Shown here piece by piece: positions 35,466-46,400 of a stretch of 64,000 nucleotides of DNA. Source of the stretch: Stercorarius parasiticus. Taxonomy: Eukaryota; Chordata; Aves; Charadriiformes; Stercorariidae. Every line of letters starts with the position of its first letter. Position 1 is the first letter of the stretch. Both the position numbers and the translations under genes were made by a program. The stretch spans positions 33,518-97,517 of the forward strand of contig VWZL01002789.1 in the NCBI GenBank assembly GCA_013396915.1, in the 5' to 3' direction. The notes below the pieces were generated by a model, which saw only the letters and a program-made list of their open reading frames with translations, was not told the DNA's origin and did not search any database.

Positions 35466-38139
35466 TATCAATAAAAGATGTTAATATATCAGAGACATAG
35501 GCAATATGTGATATTGTAAAAAAAAAAAAATCTCTGAAAATGCGCTAGTGTCACTGCAAAATTAACTCTTAGTTTACATTACTTGACAGTTTGGAAATTG
35601 CTCAAAATGTTTATTGTTAGAGCTATTTGCATAGAAACAGTCTAATAGAGGAGCCAAATTCCTCATGGTGGCTGTGTTAGCCTAGGATCACCAATTGCTC
35701 TACTGATTATTAGAAATGCTGATAAATTGAATGGACGCTTTGTCTTCTTTTTCCACTGCTTGCCAAACCAAGCTAGGCTATGACAAATATATAATATTTA
35801 CTACATAAAGTAAAGAAAACCCTAGAACTCTTCACAGATTCTCAAATGTATAAAAAAAAAAAAGTGTAAATCTTCTTTAACAGTTCTTTTTAGATTAGAC
35901 ATAGAGGGCAAAGAAACTTAATGTACCATATTCTTGATTCAAGCTGAGAATAATGTTTATATGAGCAGTTATTTGTCTCTTAAAACTTTCAACTAGCAAT
36001 TTTACTCTCTATGAGTGTTTGATGTGTGACTTAAAATTTTCTGTAAGAGTGAGAGCATTCCTCCAGTGATTTGGTGATTGATAGCTGTATTTAGGAAACC
36101 CTCTATTAATTATAGGCATCTCATTTTCTCCAAAACTTTATTACTTTTTGAAAGCAAAACAGCCTGCAGCCTAAAAGGGGTTTATTAGTGGTTGCTGGTA
36201 AAGTTGAAGCCCAGCAACGCTTTAAACTAAAAAAAAACCCCAAACCCGAGATTTTGAGAAGGGGAGTTCTTTGTTGTTATCTGATTGCTGGTGAGAGGAA
36301 GCAACTTGTAAGCAAGATCCCATCTGCTTTAGACAGACTATGGTTTTTTAGATAAAACATGAGTAACTGTAAAGGTTGGGTACAATAAAGAGAACATACC
36401 TTCAGCCTTACCAAATCTTAATTCTGATAAGACTTTCTATGGCATCCTAGGAGACACGGGAAAGGGAAAAGGTCTTTGAGTTATTTTCTAACAGTGTGCT
36501 CCTTTTGTGGCAAGACCTCTGTTAAAAGCTCCATTTGCCTCTACTGTTTATGTTTAATGCAGGCCTTTTGAGATACGCAACCTGTAGCAGACAGAACAGC
36601 TGAAAAATGGATAAAAGTCATCAGGTTTCTTGGGATAAACTGACAGGAAGTAGCATCCTAAAACACAGTAAGAGCCATCCTATACCAAAAGATGAAGTTT
36701 ATACACAGTATGCAGTAGAGCTGCCTTGGTTTCTATACGAAGTCTAGAATAGCTCCTAAGAGTTAGCAATAATTTCCCAGATTTTTTTTTTTATATCTTC
36801 TCCAACACCCAATTATGACTGGGATACATGTGTAGAGAGGGGAAATCTCAGGCAGGAGATCTCAGGCCAGAAAATAATTACCTTTTTAGCCCTGCTGAGT
36901 GTAGGGTATCCTGGAGACTGGCAGGCTTGCTCAATATACACAGATTTTCCAGTAGACAAATTATTGGGTTTTGTTAACCTTTTGCTGTTGCTTGTGAATA
37001 GAACAGGGTTTTTGTATGTTAAAAGTGAACTATTCAAGGCAATTAATTTTATTCTGTTTTCTGGTACAAACAAGCGATCTTTAGATTTTTAAAAGGCAAC
37101 TCTAAATTACTAAGCCTGGAAAAGTTTGCTACTGACAACTGATTGTGGAAGAATATATTTTATTTATTTTTATTTATTTATTTTATACTCATGGTCTAAT
37201 TGTCTATTGAACACAGGATACTTTTTACAATTGTTTACCCGATATTTCAATATTATGAGGTCAGACAAAGAAATCAAGAGTTGTTCTAATTCTCAAGCAG
37301 AAAAAAAGTTCTACTTCAGAGATATTTATATCTCAGAGAGAAGCAATGCAGGGATATATTAGAGGTTGCCTATTTCTTCAATCAAGTGCAAGGTGAAATT
37401 AGCACCAGTACTTCTGTATCAACACACTAAATTTTATGGGATGCTTCATTCATTCTGTTTACAACATCATGCTAAAATTCTGCGTCTCAAACTCATATCA
37501 AGATCAAAGAACCTACCTAAGCTAGCAGCATACAAGCAATTTCAAGCTTCTGCTCAACAGTGCTGATCAGTCTGCTGTGTTTTATGCAACATTCTAAGCT
37601 AAAGAAATATCCCAGTAGTGTTTGAAGAAGGAAGAATCTTTTGTCAACAAATTTCATGTTAAAAGGAGAGTCCAAATGTTTAGTTGATTGACACTTGTTT
37701 GTCGCTTTAAAAATTGAGAAATTACTTCTTATGCAAGAAATGTATTTATGTGACATACCAGATGACCAATATTTCTCAAGTGGGAAAAGATTATATGAAA
37801 TTATAAGAGTTAACAAGCATAGTGATGGAAAAAACTTCAATATTGTGATGTTGAATGTGAATGGTGTGTACATCCCTTTGAAATCATAGTCACTTATGGT
37901 AGTTTTATTTCACTTATTTCTTATTTCCAAGTGAAATAATTCAGAAATTTCAAAATAATCATGTAAGACACGTAAGTAACATCTTATCTTTTTAACAGCT
38001 ACTGTGTAAAATGTAGCACAGAGTTGCTCTAGATCATAGACAAAATATTGAACAAGTTCAGGAAAATCCAGGTCCATGCAAATCATGCCTATGCAATGTG
38101 ATAACCTTGATGAGAAGACTGTAGACAGGCAAAGATGTG

Positions 38140-39225
38140 TATACTTGATCATCCTGACTTCAGAAAGTCCTTTGACACGGTATCTTTATTGCCAGTATCT
38201 TATTGGTGATATGTGAACTAGATAAACAGTCAACAGTGTGGGCTGAATATGGCCTGGCCTGCTGGGCTTACTGTATTGTGAATAATAATACAAAGTCCAG
38301 CTATGGACTAGAAAGCAGCTGTTTCCTCTCAGGGAGCAATACCAGGACCAATACTTTTTAATGTTGCTCATTAATGGCCTGAATGATGGTACAGATTTCA
38401 CTCTCATTATGCTTGCTGAATGACACAAAATGTTCTTCAAGCAGTCAATCTGCTCGAGGTCAGGGCTGCTGCTCAGAGAAATTATCTGATAGGAACCCCA
38501 TGAAGGTGAACATAAAGTCCTGCATCTGGAAGGTAACAGTAGAAACTGAGGGTGACCAGCTGGGTCTGCAGTAATGGTCCTGGGAGCTCTGGAGTACATT
38601 AGGCTGGTCCCAAGGCAGCAGTACATCCAGGCACAGCACTCCCACATCCTGGACTGCATGAGCAAGGGCACAGCCAACAGGCCTAGGGAAGTGATCCTGC
38701 ACTGCTCTTCAGTACCTGTGAGATAGCATCTGGCATGCTGTGCACAGCTTTGTGCACCCCAGTATGAGACAGACATCCACGTAATGGAGATAGTCCTGAC
38801 CAATGTGGTCTGGGGATGGAGTACAGAGCATCCAAGGATAGTTTGTAGGGGCTGAGCTTGCTGAGCCTGGGGAAGGGACAGTTTTGTCAGGGAGGAGAAA
38901 ATTCACTGATATGTACAGCTACTTGATCATAGGATGTAGAGGAGGTAGAGCCAGACTCTTCCCAGAGGTGCACAGAGGAAGGACAAGAGACAACAAACAC
39001 AAACTGGAACGCAGAAAATTTTGACTAGAAATAATGAAAAAAGATTACTGTGGTGGTAGGCAGGTTGCCTAGAGAGAGTGTGGAATCTCCATTCTTGAAA
39101 ATACTCAAAACATGATCTTCCAGCATAGTATGCTTTAATTGGATGTGCTTTGCACAGAGAGGTTGGACTAGGTGGTATCCAGAAGTCTTATCTGTAGATT
39201 AAATCATTCTCTAGTTTTGTGACTG
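38140..39225 (+). mobile_element. Old, heavily decayed CR1 LINE fragment
   Basis: The plus strand still spells CR1 ORF2 landmarks. DFRKSFDTV near 38157-38185 stands for DFSKAFDTV. GAIPGPILFNV at about 38334-38366 stands for [10 protein letters not shown]. The TGCTGAATGACACAAAA at 38412-38429 is a worn FADDTK box. SQGTANRPREVIL at about 38650-38697 stands for the SRSREVIL block. The 3' part includes GGAATCTCCATTCTTGAAAA and AGGTTGGACTAGGTGGTATCC. Stops and frameshifts are frequent, and divergence is higher than in the other copies. The long open frame on the opposite strand here is only a shadow. Confidence 0.8.
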
Positions 39226-42036
39226 AAAATACTAAATAAAACACCAAAAGAACATATATTTAGAGGCTTGACCTTTATTCAAGAGTGTATGCCAATGAGA
39301 ATCTGTCAACTAGTCTCTGTTCCTTGTGCTTTTCAGAGATTTGGTCCAGATTAGAGTCATGGAATTTACCTGTTGGAAGAGAGTTAATTTATTTAGTAAC
39401 ACCTCCTTACTGTAACATACAGACCTCTTTTTATTCTGTAAGTCAGGATAACCTTCTTGAGGAAAAGTATGAAAAGTAAGTGAAATGATCACAAATTTAT
39501 ACTAGAATGTGGATATGCTGCATATTGTTACAGACTGCAGCTAAGTGTACCACAGATTCATCTTTACATTGATATATATTCAGTACATACCTTTCAGATA
39601 GTTCCCAAATACTTCCCTGGCATAAAGTGAAAAACTTTTACAGAACAAATAGAGTGGGCTCACTCAATTTTTCAAGACTTGGAAAACTTTTTTATCCTCT
39701 GTAATACAAAAATTCAGATGAACCGTGAGGATGTTAAGTTATATATTTTTCACAAGTATTTCCAGTGAGTAAAGTGAAAAAGTTAAAGCAGAAGATAATT
39801 TTAGATTAAAAATAAAATTTCTGTGTATTAATCAATTTAGCTTAACACTTGCAATCTCGCTGACAACAAATAAATCCCAGTAAAATGAAGGATATAATAC
39901 CAAGAACTATTAGTGCTCATGTTACAGCAGTTTAAAATACTCTGCCACCAGAATGCTTTTGTGCTGGTCTCTTTCTAGGCCATCTTTGTCCCAGTAAATA
40001 AAAGGCAAGGAAAGGAAACACTATTATATTCATTTTAGGTTTGGGAACCAAGACACAGTAAAGCGAGCATTTGACTCCAGGAATCTGGTATTAAGCCAGA
40101 AATGGAACCTGTTGGTCTTGATCCCTGCTCCAGGGCTTCAGCTTTCATCTCTAAGCAAGGTTAAAGCTTTGCGTCTGGATAATGTCAGGATCAGATTTTC
40201 ACAAGGTCTTAGTAGACCGATTGGATTAGGTCTTCTATGCTTTCCCCAGAGAGCACTTATTTGATTATCAACTGATTATCCCTGATTTTAATACATACTG
40301 AAGGTCAAGGTTCATATTTTTGCAGCTTTCCTGAAGTTCTGTGTGATGGCAAAATTCAACAAGGTAGAATTGGTTATGATTTGTCTCTTAATCTTATAAT
40401 CTCTTAAAACTGTTCCATTTATGTTTGTGAAGGTATCAGGCTTTAGAGACATACTGAAATGACAGTTCCCTTAGACACAGGAGAAGAGAAACTATGTATG
40501 CGCTGATGACTTGTCTCTAGACTGGTTTAAGTTGTAAACAAGGGCAAGAAAGAAGCTTAACCCTTCTGTCTCTCTATTTTTTAGCCCTTTGAATAGACAG
40601 GTAATGTCTATTCAGATCAACAGCTGACAGGTCAACAGCTCCTGTTACCAGTTTTGGAGCTGTTATTTACACAATATTCTCTGCAGGGTAAGAAGTTGTA
40701 CTTCCTGTTTGATCATCAATTATAAGTTTCAAGGTTATATATACACAAAGCAGCAAACTGATTCGTGTTAAGCATGATGAAAATCCTGTCAGTAGCATTT
40801 AAACTAAGGTCTGTTAGTGTATTAAAATTGAGTCTTGACAGCATTTTACGTAACTTTTAAAGAATCTTCTGAATAGTAGTGTGTTTATGTAAATAACATA
40901 TTCTTGCAAGCGTTTGAAACCGAAACGTCTCCAAAGATAGAATTTTAAGTACTTTTCCTTATTTATAAGTGCAGAATTTGCTGATAGTTAATAGCAATTA
41001 TACTGTGTGACAGACATACAAACTACTAAATAAATGAGGCAATCTAAGACCAGATCAAACAGGAATGAATATGTGAATATAATAATCTTTTCTAGCATAC
41101 CAGTGTCACTACCAAACATGTAGAAGACCTGAAAACTTCTATTTTCATAAGTTTTGTAGAGGGGAACTACTCTTCTCTCTACACAAATGCGAAATTGAGG
41201 CACAGAAAGAGCAATTAATTTCCCTGGTGTTATATAGGGAATATATGGAAAGCTAGGGAGATGCTTTCCCAAATCTTAGGTTAGGGCCTTGAAAATGAAG
41301 CTGTCCTTTGTGAAGGGCTGTCTGTAATACAGAAAATACGAAGTCTGGGACCATGACTTTCAATTTCACATACAAACTTCTGTGTTTAAAAAGGGCAAAA
41401 AACCCTCAGAAATAATTTATTGAAATGGGAATATGGTTTCTTTGTGATATTGTGCAGATTGGCATCATTAGAAAGTTAACATGTGTCTCTATTTCATATG
41501 AAACACATCACAAGAGGATTATTGAGGAATTTTCTATATATTTTAAATCAGGTAATACACCTGACTGATTTCTGGTTTCGTTTTTCTATCCGTTCATGCT
41601 AAGTTGATCTCAGAACTTCGTGCACACTTGTCAGTCCCCTTGAATGAATATCTCCTCCATCTAGAATGACACACTTCATTTTGTAATTGTCTACTCAATT
41701 TAATAGGGTGCATAGTATGAACACCACTCCTAATTTGAAATAATATGCAGTACATAGGCAAGAGCTATACAATTTGTCCTGATACCTCTGATATAGAACA
41801 AGCAAATCATGTCAGCTAAAACTAACATAATCGTATTTTGTTTCTAGAATTGCGGCCTAGAATGTATTTTCTACATGTAATTAAGTATAGATTTCTCTAT
41901 AGAAGGGTTGATCCGGTTTTCATCTCATAAAACCCTGACTTCAGCCACTTTTCACTTGCTAGATTTAAGCATTCAAGCTGCCAGTTTTCATGCAAAGTTA
42001 TTTGCCTTGAGTCGAATATTAAAGTTTCAGCTAAAA
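39226..42036. other. Unique AT-rich non-coding DNA
   Basis: No gene or named repeat is seen between the old CR1 and the young inverted CR1 copy. Confidence 0.55.
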
Positions 42037-42391
42037 GCAGAGGGATCTAGACAGGCTGGAGCACTGCGCTATGATTAATGGGATGAAATTTAACAAGTCT
42101 AAATGCTGGAATCTGCACCTCGGATGGTGTAACACCAGGCACAAGTCTAAATTGGGAGAGGAGTGGTTGGAGAGCAGCCCTGCAGAAAGGAATGTAAGGG
42201 TGCTGGTTGGCAGCAGGCTCAATAGGAGTCAGCAGTGTGTCCTGGCAGCCAAGAGGGAAAACTGCATCCTGGTGCATCAAATACAGCATCACCAGCTGGT
42301 CAAAAGAGGTGATTATCCCGCTGTATTCAGCCTTGGTGAGGCCTCACCTTGAGAACTGCATTCACCTTGTGTACAGTTCTGGGACCCACAG

Positions 42392-42766
42392 TTGAAGAAG
42401 GACGTGAAGGTCCTCAAATGCATCCAGAGGAGGGCAACAAAGCTGGTGAAAGGGCTTGAAGGCATGTCCTGTGGGGAGCTCTACAGCTTCCTGAGGGGAA
42501 GCGGAGAGGGAGGTGTTGGTCTCTTCTCCCTGGGATCCAGTGACAGGATGAGTGGGAATGGTTCAGAGCTGCATCAGAAGAGTTTTAGATTGGACATTAA
42601 GAAGCATTTCTTTACCCAGAGGGTGGTCAAACCCTGGAACAGGCTTCCCAGAGAGCTGGTTGATGCCCAAGCCTGTCAGTGTTTAAGAGGCATTTGGACA
42701 ATGCCCTTAACAACATGCTTTAACTTTCGCTCATCCCTGAAGTGGTCAGCCAGTTGGACTAGGTGA
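42392..42766 (+). pseudogene. CR1 ORF2 C-terminal remnant (inverted copy)
   Basis: This 124-codon stretch is identical in residue sequence to the one at 28754-29128 on the minus strand. It keeps KKDVKVLKCIQRRATKLVKG and HFFTQRVVKPWNRLPRELVD, lacks the [14 protein letters not shown] block after GLEGMS, and slips frame after LVDAQ. It has no intact enzyme function. Confidence 0.9.
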
Positions 42767-42797
42767 TCATTGTAGGTCCCTTCCAACTGAAATATTC

Positions 42798-42915
42798 TAC
42801 TCTATTCTATTCTATTCTATTCTATTCTATTCTATTCTATTCTATTCTATTCTATTCTATTCCATTCCATTCCATTCCATTCCATTCCATTCCATTCCAT
42901 TCCATTCTATTCTAT
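42798..42915 (+). repeat. (TTCTA)n / (TTCCA)n microsatellite tail
   Basis: The CR1 tail runs as TTCTA units from about 42801 to 42860, then nine TTCCA units at 42861-42905, then two TTCTA units to 42915. The other arm (28688-28716) has only about five TTCTA-type units. The array has therefore expanded, with a block of a T-to-C variant spread by slippage. Confidence 0.95.
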
Positions 42916-42990
42916 TGTAAATAAATAAAAAAATATTATTAGCTAAGAGTCCTCCATAATAATTTAGTTAAAACTGCTATTCACCCACTC

Positions 42991-43473
42991 CTAATATCTA
43001 CCCCTTTTCTCTTTCACCGCTCCTTCAGGTTTTAAGATTGGTGATTTTAGAGTGGAGTCGGGGGGAAGCTGCGGTGAGCCGTTAGCATCCTGACTCCTTT
43101 GATGGAATGAGTATGATGTTGAAGTAGAAGGTTTCTTCATACTAAATCTAGGAGTCACTTGGCATAATTTTTGAATTTTCAAAACTCTTTGCACTTTGCT
43201 ATTTCTTCATTGGCCTGCTAGTCCATATTACAACTGAATTGACTGTACAGAGAGTGATATCCATATATTGACCATGTGTTCTTTAGGTTCTTTGCATCTC
43301 ACGATTGGTACAGGTCTGTACTTCTTTAACTGAAAATTGGTAAGTTGTTTATAACTGTAGGGTCTCCAGTACCATACTGGGTTCCTTTTCTTGTCATTTA
43401 CTGCCTGTTCTCCTCTATAGTCCACCATGCACCCCCTTTTATGCCATAAAGCCCACTTGACCCAATCATTATA
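42991..43473 (-). pseudogene. Unassigned degraded reading frame
   Basis: One minus-strand frame runs from 43473 to the stop at 42991 with only two internal stops, TAA at 43228-43230 and TGA at 43207-43209, seven codons apart. The product would have about 160 residues. The upstream part is rich in aromatic and basic residues (NDWVKWALWHKRG, NPVWYWRPYSYKQLTNFQLK, PVPIVRCKEPKEH) and the downstream part in Ser and Pro (KKPSTSTSYSFHQRSQ, GSPQLPPDSTLKSPILKPEG). I do not recognise it. It may be a fragment of retroviral or cellular origin, or a chance frame. It begins about 75 bp beyond the CR1 tail. Confidence 0.3.
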
Positions 43474-46400
43474 TTAAAGCCATAGACATTTCTATATAGA
43501 ATCCTACTTGTTCCTACTACCTATTTAAAATTATCATTACACACTATAGAAACAAAACAAAACAAAAAATCGAAACCCAAAACCTCGTAGTAAAAACAAG
43601 TCAGGCATTGACAGGTAGTCATGAGAAAAAAATATATATAAACAAGTTAAAATACATCTTCAGGTAGGTCAAGACCATTTCAGACAAAGACAGGCTGACA
43701 AACTTCTGTTCTGAAAGCTTGTAAAATGAAAATTGTAAAATGTAAAACCTGTGATCTGCTACTAGCAATAGTGAAATTCTTATTTACTGCACTACCATGG
43801 GCCGTGCTTGATCTGTGTTTGTCCTAATTACTTAAGACTGATACAGGATTAGTATTGAAATTGATAGAGAAATGGTCTCTATGCTGCCAGTGTTCTCTAT
43901 CTGGTTTGTAGATAATGTAGAGGAGGAGTTGGTAACAAAATTCTGTCATAAAATGTTAGCTATTCATTAAATGACTATTATCTCTTCAATTAATTGCTTA
44001 CTTGTAAGGCCTGAAAATGTCAGAACTGATACAAATGGCAAAATTAACTCATTTAAAGCATTTTAAAAAATTTTACTTTGTTAACTTATCCATATTTACT
44101 GTGGGAGTGATGCTTTCCTTTATCTCTAAAGAACTGTTTAGCTGTGATTACATTTTATAATATGTATACACTCTTCTGTCTTTTCTGTAATGGGTTTTAT
44201 CCAAATTCAGAGGCAAATGTTTAATCAGAAACATTTGCTGATTTATTTATTCTGAATGTAACAGCAGTCAAAAATTATGTTGTTTCCATCTAAATATGCC
44301 GGAATAAAAACATGTCACTTGTACCAAAATGGCTTGAATTTTTTGGAACAGAAAATAAGAGGAAACATTCTTGTCATAAATTATTACTGAAATCTCAATT
44401 TGACACTCTTTTAAAGCTACTAGGTTTCTTCTTTCTTTCCTTTCTCGTATTGATTCTTATTTTCATGTATAAATAAATATATTATCCATACAACTATACA
44501 TGTTGATTATATTGTTTCTGAATAAAAGTTTAGTTAGCTTCCTTTGCTGAGAAATGTTTGCAGTAATTCATAGGAAACCACTTCTGAACAAATTTTTAAC
44601 ATTACAAATCAAACATGCAAGCAAATACTGTACAAGATTAACTGTCCCTATGTTTTATCTCAGATCAGTCTTAAAAACTCACAAACCATTGTAGTTTGAT
44701 GCTGTATTTCTTTTTTTAAAGCAATTTGACTCTGACTTACTGTTCTCTAATAAATTATTAGCATTCAAATAGTGTCAGTCAGGTTGGCAAGCAGCCTAAA
44801 TGCACGCAAACACATCATTGCTTACTACAGCAAAAATCACATGTTTAAACATTCTCTGCTTCAAAGTGTATTAGCTGTAAATATAACACCTGATGCCTCT
44901 CTATTCTCAACACATTTAGTGAGGTTGTGAAAACCTCAGCAGTATTCCAAGAGGGCAGCTAATGCCTCTGTGGTTTTTTGTCTGTCTTTGGAAGTCCTTT
45001 CTGAAGTCTGCATGAAACTTGATCCAGACCTGGTGGATTTCAGGTTTCCCTGTGAATCTTACTCCTTTTAGGACACATCATGTCAGTGTTGACCTATTCC
45101 ATCATCGCTGAAAGGTCTCATGCAAATTGAACTTTCAGTTTGCCATGGACCACAGTATAATTCTTAGCGAGATATACAGGTATTTATACCGAATTCCAAG
45201 TGTGGGGACTCACATTGTCTAGCAAAGAAGAGACTGAAGGGTGATGATTACATAATAGATTCATAGATTGCATCTTCACTAATCAATTTTGGTTCCACAT
45301 TCTGTAAACAGCTCTTTAAACTGAAACTACAGTTTTCTCTGTTCACTACAGCTACTGTCTTGTGCTCCTCAGGGCTACAACCACTAACAGATGACCTGGA
45401 ACCACCATGCATGAATGTTCAGCTTAGACTCTATGTGCTAAGTAGGTCTAATCAAACTATAAAAAGGAGGCAGTAGTGTATGTCCCTCTCATGTCTGACC
45501 AGAAAGGTTGTGCACTGTTAGCTGGAAAGATAGCAGCTATTCACATGAAATAATTAATAAAATAATTAAGAAGATTTACTGATTCTTTGGAAACTCTGCA
45601 ATTGTTATTTAAATGGAAAGTTGCCTTTTTAGTAGGGAACAGCTAGAAAAGATTGTTTTTCCTCTAAAACATGGTTGAACTTAGAAGAGAAGCAGTCCTA
45701 GCCAACTATAACCAGTGTGCAGGCGTTTCCCAAGGTTATTTATATTTTCTTTGAAGTGTTTGAAGTAGTCCTTGTAGAAGGTGGGAGAATCAGCGGGGAC
45801 AGAAAACTGGCACTCTTCCTGTGGTAACGGACAGCTGGATCATGATGGACAGAATTCCTGCAAAAGTATGACATTTCTGGAGGATTTGTGTGTGACAGAT
45901 GGGATACCACCTGCTGAGAAATTGAAAGGGCTATATTAACATTATTGAAAATATGAAAAGTGAGTAAATTAAAGGTGCCACCATCTTTTGCCTCCATAAT
46001 ATGTCAGTGAATATCAACATTCAGAAAAAGGTGAAAGAGCAGGGGACAGCTGACTCATTTGAAACTTATTCCAGAGTCCTGAATATGTAGAAAGTAAAGT
46101 ACAATGGAGGTTTGCGTCAATTATTAAGCTGGACAAAGGTGTTTAAGGCCACATTTGCCATAGTTGTCACTGTTAAATCTAATATGGATATACATAGCTG
46201 TGTTGAATTCATAGGAGAGTAGCTTCCTTGCTGCATTTGCAGTGGGCGACTATATTGCTACCTTTTTCAGCTGTCATGCAGGAGAATTTCTATGCCTTTT
46301 ATTTTCAGTTGTCATGTGAACACATCCAGTGTAGACTTACTTTAAGCAACAGACTAAATTAATCTTAACAAAACTTTGGCCATTTGATTTCTGAATATCT

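Larger units (their letters stand above)
33851..38139. other. Unique AT-rich non-coding DNA
   Basis: No certain gene is visible. The stretch holds a candidate exon (34377-34484), three short ATTTTATATGAA-like units at 34130-34165, a purine-rich run at 35397-35465 and a TTTA-rich run at 37153-37186. Confidence 0.5.
42037..42915 (+). mobile_element. CR1 LINE 3' copy, near-identical inverse of 28684-29483
   Basis: The plus-strand sequence from GCAGAGGGATC at 42037 to about 42836 matches the reverse complement of 28684-29483 position by position (paired coordinates always sum to 71520). The translated stretches 42071-42352, 42207-42395 and 42392-42766, and the opposite-strand frame 42047-42292, are the same as those of the other arm, so the DNA is essentially identical. 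I see only two substitutions, 42780 against 28740 and 42804 against 28716, before the tail arrays differ in length. It starts abruptly within RT and ends with the 3' tail, as a 5'-truncated insertion would. Frameshifts and the missing block in ORF2 are shared with the other arm. Confidence 0.93.

Noticed and set aside
37517..37873. 118-codon minus-strand frame
   Set aside because: Lys/Leu/Ser-rich chance frame in AT-rich DNA, with no supporting signals.
38186..38803. 205-codon open frame on the minus strand, the longest in the window
   Set aside because: It lies antisense to a decayed plus-strand CR1 and has no domain of its own.
42798..42915. Regular short repeats considered as a CRISPR-like or satellite array
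   Set aside because: Five-base units without spacers, in the position of a CR1 tail, so a simple microsatellite.
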